In this document: one piece after another, positions 57,384-64,000 of the stretch
How the letters are laid out: each line of letters opens with the position of its first letter
Position numbering within the stretch: position 1 is the first letter of the stretch
Source of the DNA: Chitinophagaceae bacterium
GTDB lineage: Bacteria > Bacteroidota > Bacteroidia > Chitinophagales > Chitinophagaceae
NCBI GenBank assembly: GCA_016699815.1
Contig: CP065012.1
Span: 2,457,001-2,521,000 of the forward strand
DNA length: 64,000 nt
Direction: 5' to 3'
The notes under the pieces: model-generated
Told to the model about the DNA's origin: nothing
The model's input: the letters and a program-made list of their open reading frames with translations, nothing else
Databases searched by the model: none
Program-made: the position numbers and the translations under genes

Positions 57384-59693
57384 ATGAAGAATTCCGGCAT
57401 ACGTTTTTGCATACTATTAATTATTGTGTTTTTTTCCCTTTCTTCCTGCATACAAAAAAATATAAGCACTGTACAGGAAAAATCTTATACGCAATTTGTA
57501 GATCCCTTTATTGGCACAGGCGGCCATGGGCACGTTTTTCTTGGCGCCAATGTGCCTTTTGGCATGGTACAGCTTGGCCCTTCGCAAATTATGGAAGGCT
57601 GGGACTGGTGCAGTGGTTACCATTACAGCAGTAACAATATAATGGGCTTTACGCACACGCACCTTAGTGGCACCGGTATTGGCGACCTGAATGATATTTT
57701 AATTATGCCTACCGTAGGCAAATTAGATGTAACCAAAGCCAGCAAAGAAAAACCCGATATAGGATATGTTTCTACTTTTTCCCATGCTAATGAAAAATGT
57801 GAACCGGGTTATTACAGGGTATTGCTGGATAAATATAAAATTAAAGCTGAGCTAACTGCAACTGAAAGGGTAGGGATGCACCGTTATCAATTTGAAAAAA
57901 ATGATACAGCCCGTTTATTATTTGATATGAGCTTTGGCATGGGCTGGGACAGGGCAACAGATGCATTGGTAGAAAAAATTAACGACAGTACCATTACAGG
58001 CTACCGTTTTTCCAACGGATGGGCAGAAGATCAAAAAGTATTTTTTACAGCCGTTTTTTCCCAACCCATGCAGGCCATTCAATATTATATAAAAGATAGC
58101 CTGCAGAATGCAACTAAGGGTAGTGGCAATACTTTAAAAGCAGCAATTGAATTTAACGTAAAACAAAATTCTCCGCTGTTGGTAAAAGTAGCTTTATCTC
58201 CGGTAAGTGCCGAAAATGCTGCACTCAATATGAAAGAAGAATTGCCTGGTTGGGATTTTAATGCAGTAGCGAAGCAGGCAAAAAATAAATGGAACAAAGA
58301 ACTTTCCAAAATTGAAATTGAGGCCAACGACGATACCAAAAAAGTATTTTATACCGCAATGTATCACTCTCTTTTTGCACCTGTTTTATTTAATGATGTA
58401 AATAAAGATTACCTCGGTGCCGATAAAAAAATATATCATAATGCCAGGTTCAACAACTATTCTGTTTTTTCTTTATGGGATACCTACCGGGCATTGCACC
58501 CATTATTTACCATAACGCAGCCCGATAAAGTGAACGACATCATCAATACATTTTTGCATATTTACCAGCAGCAGGGCCGCTTGCCCATTTGGCATTTAAT
58601 GGGTAATGAAACCGACTGTATGAATGGTGACCACTCTATACCGGTTATTGTAGATGCATTTTTTAAAGGCTATAAAAATTACGATACCCTACTGGCTTAT
58701 GAAGCAGTGAAAATTACGGCAATGAGAAAAGACCCTATACCATGGGGCGATCCACGGGTTGTGCCAAAGCAAGACCTTCGCATTCAGGCCCAATACCTCA
58801 ATAACCTTACATTTATTCCTTCAGATACTTTAGAGAAAACTGTTTCTAATGCTTTGGAATTTGCCATTGACGACTGGTGTGTAGCACAAATGGCAAAAGC
58901 TTTTAATAAAAAAGACGACTACGATTATTTTACGAAGCGAAGTAATTTGTATAAAATGTATTTTGACAGTATAACCCAATTTATGCGTGGCCGCAATGCT
59001 AATAATACCTGGCGAACGCCTTTTGATCCTGCTTATTCTTCTCACCTTGCATTTGACTACGTAGAAGGCAATGCCTGGCAATATACCTGGCTGGTACCGC
59101 ATGATCCTAAAGGCTTAATTGGCTTGTTTGGAAGCGATGATGCATTTACGAAAAAGTTGGATCAGCTTTTCACTACCTCAGCTTCTATGGGTGAAGAAGC
59201 ATCGCCGGATATTAGCGGGTTAATTGGAATGTATGCACAGGGCAATGAACCCAATCATCACATTCCTTATTTGTACGCATTTGCCGGCGAGCAATGGAAA
59301 ACGGCATGGAGGGTTCGGCAAATTGTGGATACTTTTTATACCAGCAAAACCGATGGTTTATGCGGTAATGAAGATTGCGGACAAATGAGTGCATGGTATA
59401 TTTTTTCTGCAGCAGGATTTTATCCTGTAAACCCTGCAAACGGAATTTATATTTTGGGTAGCCCGGCTGTAAATGAAGCTACATTCCATTTACCCCACAA
59501 TAAAAAATTTACTATCAAAGCCATTAACAATTCAAATGAGAATGTATATATTCAAAGTGCAAGTTTTAATGGCAGGCCCTATACAAAATCATGGTTTACC
59601 CATGCAATGCTAATGAATGGCGGAGCGTTACTGCTTACCATGGGAAACAAGCCATCTGATTTTGGAAAAGAGGATAAAGACAGGCCGAAATAA
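57384..59693 (+). CDS. GH92 alpha-mannosidase, lipoprotein (copy 1)
   Basis: 769 aa. Lipoprotein signal with lipobox LSSCIQ. Family GH92 calcium-dependent exo-alpha-mannosidase: N-terminal VDPFIGTGGHGHVFLGANVP, then SLWDTYRALHPLF, the substrate region WHLMGNETDCMNGDHSIPVI, and the catalytic-base block GNEDCGQMSAWYIFSAAGFY. The WxxxGNET-x-CM-x-G-x-H pattern is the one seen in characterised alpha-1,2-mannosidases. Likely removes terminal mannose from high-mannose chains. Followed after 26 bases by a second GH92. Confidence 0.95.
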   Translation: MKNSGIRFCILLIIVFFSLSSCIQKNISTVQEKSYTQFVDPFIGTGGHGHVFLGANVPFGMVQLGPSQIMEGWDWCSGYHYSSNNIMGFTHTHLSGTGIGDLNDILIMPTVGKLDVTKASKEKPDIGYVSTFSHANEKCEPGYYRVLLDKYKIKAELTATERVGMHRYQFEKNDTARLLFDMSFGMGWDRATDALVEKINDSTITGYRFSNGWAEDQKVFFTAVFSQPMQAIQYYIKDSLQNATKGSGNTLKAAIEFNVKQNSPLLVKVALSPVSAENAALNMKEELPGWDFNAVAKQAKNKWNKELSKIEIEANDDTKKVFYTAMYHSLFAPVLFNDVNKDYLGADKKIYHNARFNNYSVFSLWDTYRALHPLFTITQPDKVNDIINTFLHIYQQQGRLPIWHLMGNETDCMNGDHSIPVIVDAFFKGYKNYDTLLAYEAVKITAMRKDPIPWGDPRVVPKQDLRIQAQYLNNLTFIPSDTLEKTVSNALEFAIDDWCVAQMAKAFNKKDDYDYFTKRSNLYKMYFDSITQFMRGRNANNTWRTPFDPAYSSHLAFDYVEGNAWQYTWLVPHDPKGLIGLFGSDDAFTKKLDQLFTTSASMGEEASPDISGLIGMYAQGNEPNHHIPYLYAFAGEQWKTAWRVRQIVDTFYTSKTDGLCGNEDCGQMSAWYIFSAAGFYPVNPANGIYILGSPAVNEATFHLPHNKKFTIKAINNSNENVYIQSASFNGRPYTKSWFTHAMLMNGGALLLTMGNKPSDFGKEDKDRPK

Positions 59694-59719
59694 ATGTTTG
59701 GAATTAAAAAATTAATCTG

Positions 59720-62032
59720 ATGGCAATGCGAAACGTTGGTATGTTTAAAAAAAGTAATTACCGTAATATTTCTATTTCATTCTTCATCCTGTGTTGTGCA
59801 TTTTTTAACGCTACCGCACAAAATCCGGTAGATTTTGTAAACACTTTAATGGGTACACAATCAAGCCACGCTTTATCTAATGGTAATACCTATCCGGCAG
59901 TTGCCCGCCCCTGGGGCATGAATTTTTGGACAGCACAAACCGGAAAAATGGGAGATGGATGGCAGTACACTTATACTGCCGAAAAAATTCGAGGTTTTAA
60001 GCAAACGCATCAGCCTTCTCCGTGGATGAATGATTACGGGCAGTTTTCTATTATGCCGGTAACAGGAAAATTAAAATTCAGGGAAAATGAACGTATGAGC
60101 TGGTTTGGCCATAAAGCAGAAACAGCAAAACCTTATTTATATGAAGTTTACTTAGCCGATTATGATGTGCATACTGCATTTACAGCTACCGAAAGGGCTG
60201 CTTTTTTTGAATGTACTTTCCCAGAAACAGACAGTGCATTTATAGTTGTAGATGCATTTGATAAAGGCTCGTACATAAAAATTGTTCCTGGAGATAATAA
60301 AATTATAGGATATAGCACCCGTAACAGCGGCGGCGTACCCAATAATTTTAAAAACTATTTTGTAATTCAGTTCAATAAACCGTTTACTTTAAATTATACC
60401 TGGCACGATAGTGTTTTGGCGAAAGATAAATTAGAAATTACCGGTAATCATGCAGGCGCTGTAGTAGGTTTTAAAACCCGGAGGCACGAAAAAGTACAAA
60501 TCAAAATTGCATCTTCATTTATTAGTTTTGAACAAGCGTATTTAAATTTAAAAAATGAAATTGGGAGCCATACTTTTCAGCAAGCAGTAAAAGAATCTGA
60601 AGAAGCGTGGAATAAAGTATTGGGACGTGTAAAAGCAAGCGGTGGCACGGCAGAGCAATTATCTGTTTTTTATTCCTGCCTGTACAGGGCGGTTTGTTTT
60701 CCACAAAAGCAATACGAAATTGATGCGGCTGGTAATATTGTTCATTATAGTCCGTACAACGGAAAAGTGCTGCCCGGTTATATGTATGCCGGAACCGGCT
60801 TTTGGGATACTTTTCGAGCCTTGTATCCATTGCTGAATTTACTTTACCCGTCCACCAACAAAGAAATGCAGGAAGGATTGATTAATGATTTTAAAGAAGG
60901 TGGATTTTTACCAGAGTGGAGCAGCCCGGGTTTTAGAAATGTGATGGTAGGCAATAATTCTGCATCGGTAGTAAGCGATGCATATATGAAAGGCTTAAGA
61001 GGCTATGATATTAACTTGCTGTACGAAGCCTTGCTGCATGGCGCCAATAACGAAGGCCCCATGGATGCAGTGGGAAGACGTGGAGTCAATTATTATAACG
61101 AGCTGGGTTATGTACCTTACGATGTAAAGATTAATGAAAACGCAGCCCGTACCCTGGAGTATGCGTACGACGATTTTACCATTTGGCAACTGGCCAAAGC
61201 ATTAAAAAAGCCGCAGGCCGAAATTGATTTGTATGCAAAGCGGATGATGAACTATAAATATTTATTTGACCCCGAAACAAAACTAATACGGGGTAAAAAT
61301 AAAGATGGCAGTTTTCAAAAACCATTCAATCCTTTTAAATGGGGCGATGCTTTTACGGAGGGCAATAGCTGGCATTATAGCTGGAGTGTGTTTCATGATG
61401 TGCAGGGTTTGATTGATTTAATGGGCGGCGAAAAAATGTTTTGTGCCATGTTGGATTCTGTTTTTAACCTGCCGCCATTGTTTGATGATTCTTATTACGG
61501 GAGCGTGATCCATGAAATAAGAGAAATGCAAATAATGAATATGGGGCAATATGCCCACGGCAATCAACCCATACAACACATGCCGTATTTATACAATTAT
61601 GCGGGGCAGCCCTGGAAATCGCAACTGCATATAAGGGAAATTATGAACAAGCTTTATAAGGCAGCGCCGGATGGTTATTGTGGCGATGAAGATAACGGCC
61701 AAACATCGGCCTGGTATGTTTTTTCGGCCATGGGGTTTTACCCGGTATGTCCCGCTACCGATGAATATGTACTGGGTACGCCTTTGTTTAATCAAATTGA
61801 TATTACACTGGAGAATGGGAAAAAACTCAATATTCTGGCACCATCAAATTCTGCACAACATAAATTCGTGAAAGAATTGAAATGGAATAACAAGTTGTAT
61901 AACTTTAATTATGTAAAACACAGTGAACTGCTAAAAGGCGGCACACTTAATTTTACCATGAGTGATAAACCCGAAACAAAAAGGGGTATTTCCTCAAAGT
62001 GCTATCCTTATTCTGTTTCATTAAAAAGATAA
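59720..62032 (+). CDS. GH92 alpha-mannosidase (copy 2, diverged specificity region)
   Basis: 770 aa with a cleavable signal peptide (ISISFFILCCAFFNATAQ). GH92 blocks: VDFVNTLMGTQSSHALSNGN, GTGFWDTFRALYPLL, and GYCGDEDNGQTSAWYVFSAM at the catalytic base. The region that in copy 1 reads GNETDCMNGDH is replaced by SSPGFRNVMVGNNSASVVSD, so the +1 subsite differs and another linkage (such as alpha-1,3, alpha-1,4 or a modified mannose) is likely. Overlaps no gene; the GH125 start lies 2 bases after its stop. Confidence 0.94.
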   Translation: MAMRNVGMFKKSNYRNISISFFILCCAFFNATAQNPVDFVNTLMGTQSSHALSNGNTYPAVARPWGMNFWTAQTGKMGDGWQYTYTAEKIRGFKQTHQPSPWMNDYGQFSIMPVTGKLKFRENERMSWFGHKAETAKPYLYEVYLADYDVHTAFTATERAAFFECTFPETDSAFIVVDAFDKGSYIKIVPGDNKIIGYSTRNSGGVPNNFKNYFVIQFNKPFTLNYTWHDSVLAKDKLEITGNHAGAVVGFKTRRHEKVQIKIASSFISFEQAYLNLKNEIGSHTFQQAVKESEEAWNKVLGRVKASGGTAEQLSVFYSCLYRAVCFPQKQYEIDAAGNIVHYSPYNGKVLPGYMYAGTGFWDTFRALYPLLNLLYPSTNKEMQEGLINDFKEGGFLPEWSSPGFRNVMVGNNSASVVSDAYMKGLRGYDINLLYEALLHGANNEGPMDAVGRRGVNYYNELGYVPYDVKINENAARTLEYAYDDFTIWQLAKALKKPQAEIDLYAKRMMNYKYLFDPETKLIRGKNKDGSFQKPFNPFKWGDAFTEGNSWHYSWSVFHDVQGLIDLMGGEKMFCAMLDSVFNLPPLFDDSYYGSVIHEIREMQIMNMGQYAHGNQPIQHMPYLYNYAGQPWKSQLHIREIMNKLYKAAPDGYCGDEDNGQTSAWYVFSAMGFYPVCPATDEYVLGTPLFNQIDITLENGKKLNILAPSNSAQHKFVKELKWNNKLYNFNYVKHSELLKGGTLNFTMSDKPETKRGISSKCYPYSVSLKR

Positions 62033-62034
62033 AT

Positions 62035-63447
62035 ATGTTATCAAGAAAAAAATTTATTGCACAATCAGGTATGTTAGCTGCCGGTATTGCTATGCGGCCA
62101 TCGTTGGCATTTGCCAATAATTTTGAAACAAAGCGTCCACCATTGGCTTACAGGAAATTTACCAGTGAAGCCGTAGAAGCAACTATTGTGGGCATGAAGA
62201 AAAAAATTACCGACCCTGAACTTGCCTGGCTTTTTGAAAATTGTTTTCCTAATACTTTAGATACCACCGTAGAGTTTGAAATGATAGAGAGCAAGCCGGA
62301 TACTTATGTAATAACCGGCGATATAGATGCCATGTGGTTGCGGGACAGTACTGCACAGGTGTGGCCATACCTGCCTTTTATTAAAAATGATGCAAAGCTT
62401 CGGGAGTTAATTGAAGGCGTAATTAACCGCCAGAAAAAATGCATCATACTCGATCCTTATGCCAATGCTTTTTATAAAGATGTAAATAAAATAAGTGAGT
62501 GGAAAAGCGACCTTACTAAAATGCAACCGGGCATTCATGAACGTAAATGGGAGATAGATTCTTTGTGTTATCCCATTCGCCTGGCGTACCGCTATTGGAA
62601 AACGAGTGGCGATATAAAAGTTTTTGATGCAGATTGGAAACAATGTATAAAACTTACTTTGCAAACATTTAAAGAGCAGCAACGCAAACACGGAGATGGG
62701 CCTTACAGCTTTCAGCGAACCACCGCCTGGGCTACAGATGGCGTACCTCTTGCAGGCTATGGTTACCCGGTAAAACCTGTGGGTTTAATTTGTTCTACTT
62801 TTCGGCCAAGTGATGATGCAACCCTATTTTCATTTTTAGTGCCTTCAAATTTCTTTGCCGTTGTATCTTTAAAACAGTCAGCAGAAATATTAAATGCTGT
62901 ATATAAAGATGCGGCAATGGCCAATGAATGTTTATCACTTGCTAAGGAAGTAGAAAAGGCGTTACAGCAATATGCCATTATCCATCACCAGCAATATGGT
63001 AAAATTTATGCCTTTGAAGTAAACGGCTTTGGTAGCTTTAATTTAATGGACGATGCCAATGTGCCGAGTTTATTATCATTGCCGTATTTGAATGCGGTAA
63101 AAAGCAACGACCCGATTTATGTAAACACCCGTAAATATTTATTGTCTGCCAACAATCCTTTTTTCTTTAAAGGAAAGGCTGCCGAAGGTATTGGCGGGCC
63201 ACATGCAGGCATGTTTATGATATGGCCGCTAAGCATTACCATGCGTGGGCTTACGAGTAACCATGCACCTGAAATTAAAAAATGTATTCATTTTTTAAAA
63301 ACTACGCATGGTGGCACAGGTTTTATTCATGAATCATTTTATAAAGATGATGCCAGTAAATTTACCCGTAAATGGTTTGCATGGGCCAATACTTTATTTG
63401 GTGAATTTTTAATGCATGTAGCAGAGAAACATCCAGCCTTATTGTAA
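62035..63447 (+). CDS. GH125 exo-alpha-1,6-mannosidase
   Basis: About 470 aa, (alpha/alpha)6 fold. The start is the ATG at 62035 (MLSRKKFIAQSG, then a hydrophobic signal stretch MLAAGIAMRPSLAFA); the frame extends 12 codons further up into the GH92 gene. GH125 blocks: VITGDIDAMWLRDSTAQVWP, TTAWATDGVPLAGYGYPV (catalytic acid Asp region) and FIHESFYKDDASKFTRKWFA (catalytic base Glu). It cleaves the alpha-1,6-mannose linkages left after the GH92 enzymes act, so the three genes form one degradation set. Confidence 0.95.
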   Translation: MLSRKKFIAQSGMLAAGIAMRPSLAFANNFETKRPPLAYRKFTSEAVEATIVGMKKKITDPELAWLFENCFPNTLDTTVEFEMIESKPDTYVITGDIDAMWLRDSTAQVWPYLPFIKNDAKLRELIEGVINRQKKCIILDPYANAFYKDVNKISEWKSDLTKMQPGIHERKWEIDSLCYPIRLAYRYWKTSGDIKVFDADWKQCIKLTLQTFKEQQRKHGDGPYSFQRTTAWATDGVPLAGYGYPVKPVGLICSTFRPSDDATLFSFLVPSNFFAVVSLKQSAEILNAVYKDAAMANECLSLAKEVEKALQQYAIIHHQQYGKIYAFEVNGFGSFNLMDDANVPSLLSLPYLNAVKSNDPIYVNTRKYLLSANNPFFFKGKAAEGIGGPHAGMFMIWPLSITMRGLTSNHAPEIKKCIHFLKTTHGGTGFIHESFYKDDASKFTRKWFAWANTLFGEFLMHVAEKHPALL

Positions 63448-63456
63448 CGATAATAT

Positions 63457-63999
63457 TTAAGCAATTGCTTCCTTAAGTTTTGGTTTCCTTTTCTTCTTCA
63501 TTTTATTTAACCAGATCAACGTGCCGGTTACAGGAAGGGTAGTGGCTATGAGGCAGGCAAGAAAATAAATGAGTTTTGTAAAGGTTCCATATACATTTCC
63601 CACATGAATGGCTTTGATGGAACCGGCAATTCTTTCGTTGAATGATCTTTCTTTGAAAATATCTTTCTTTAATACATTTCCGGTGTATTGATCTATTGTA
63701 AGCCTGTCCCCAGCCGCAGGTGCAAAAAAACCAGTTTTTGTTTTAGCGATTACAGCGGTTGAAGCTGAGTCTGCCGGAAAAGAAATGGAATAATTGCCCT
63801 GGTATGGTAATGTTTGACTGGCAACTTTTATATAATCGGCAATAGATAATCCTGTACTATTTACTGCAGAAGATAACGTAGATTGAATGGGTTTTTCTTT
63901 AGGTGCATCTTTGGGTTTATAAGTTCCCAGTGTTTTTTGCATGCCTGTCCGGTACCAGTCAAATGACCATTGCGGCCCGGTAAGGCCCATCAGCAGCAA
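63457..63999 (-). CDS. PepSY-associated membrane protein, partial
   Basis: The 180 visible residues are the C-terminal part of a gene that continues past the right edge. A helix (LIYFLACLIATTLPVTGTLIWLNKMKKKRKPK) lies near the end, preceded by a periplasmic segment with DRLTIDQYTGNVLKKDIF and IKAIHVGNVYG, the pattern of PepSY_TM proteins (H-x-G at the membrane, as in iron-uptake/reductase-linked members). Convergent with the GH125 gene, 9 bases between stops. The start is outside the window. Confidence 0.88.
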   Translation of the reverse strand: MLLMGLTGPQWSFDWYRTGMQKTLGTYKPKDAPKEKPIQSTLSSAVNSTGLSIADYIKVASQTLPYQGNYSISFPADSASTAVIAKTKTGFFAPAAGDRLTIDQYTGNVLKKDIFKERSFNERIAGSIKAIHVGNVYGTFTKLIYFLACLIATTLPVTGTLIWLNKMKKKRKPKLKEAIA

Positions 64000-64000
64000 A

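Overview
The window looks like a chromosomal segment of a low-GC member of the Bacteroidota, most likely Chitinophagaceae or a close relative. The reasons are promoters of the TTTG-N19-TANNTTTG type, a short primary sigma factor without region 1.1, SusB-like GH97, GLPGLI and CHRD domains, a type IX secretion C-terminal signal, GH92/GH125 mannosidases, and exported proteins carrying YadA-like head repeats with a peptidase S74 chaperone. No tRNA, rRNA, CRISPR array, prophage or insertion sequence was recognised.

Layout. 1-2.0 kb: the tail of murB, then kdsA and an SDR-type L-threonine dehydrogenase. 2.0-4.8 kb: a probable accessory pair made of a 616-aa lipoprotein with a PD-(D/E)xK-like motif and a small downstream partner; a run of 12 C lies inside the lipoprotein signal-peptide codons. 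4.9-14 kb: housekeeping genes (M20 dipeptidase, exported Mn-type SOD, LptF/G permease, START-like protein, primary sigma factor, thioesterase, RdgB, a possible HolD-like protein, IlvE). 14-22 kb: rpsL-rpsG and fusA, separated by a SusB-like glucosidase, an unknown protein and two outer-membrane barrels. 22-31 kb: a polytopic membrane protein, a DEAD-box helicase, an ABC exporter pair, then a SAM-I riboswitch ahead of a trans-sulfuration enzyme and homoserine dehydrogenase.

31-44 kb: a surface and signalling block. It holds a lipoprotein, a T9SS-sorted protein with three 471-bp repeats, three tandem S74/YadA-head proteins with 9, 11 and 19 head units, and directly behind them a giant beta-propeller/double-GAF/LytS-type kinase with its LytTR regulator. 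44-48 kb: a SRPBCC/VOC/VOC/VOC/DoxX operon divergent from a GlxA-type AraC regulator, with a direct-repeat operator candidate between them. 49-51 kb: a GLPGLI-PNGase F fusion. 51.3-54 kb: a compact cluster with a frameshifted small gene, an unknown gene, a phosphatase-like lipoprotein, a protealysin-like M4 protease and an emfourin-like inhibitor. 54-57 kb: CHRD lipoprotein, small exported protein, zinc-ribbon protein, DedA and TerC. 57.4-63.4 kb: two GH92 and one GH125 mannosidase in a row, which fit stepwise trimming of mannose glycans such as those released by the PNGase F-like enzyme; a PepSY membrane protein is cut by the window end.

The strongest candidates for new biology are the poly-C switch in the toxin-like lipoprotein pair, the S74/YadA-head family with its adjacent sensor, and the protealysin-emfourin cluster with the A AAT TTC frameshift site.
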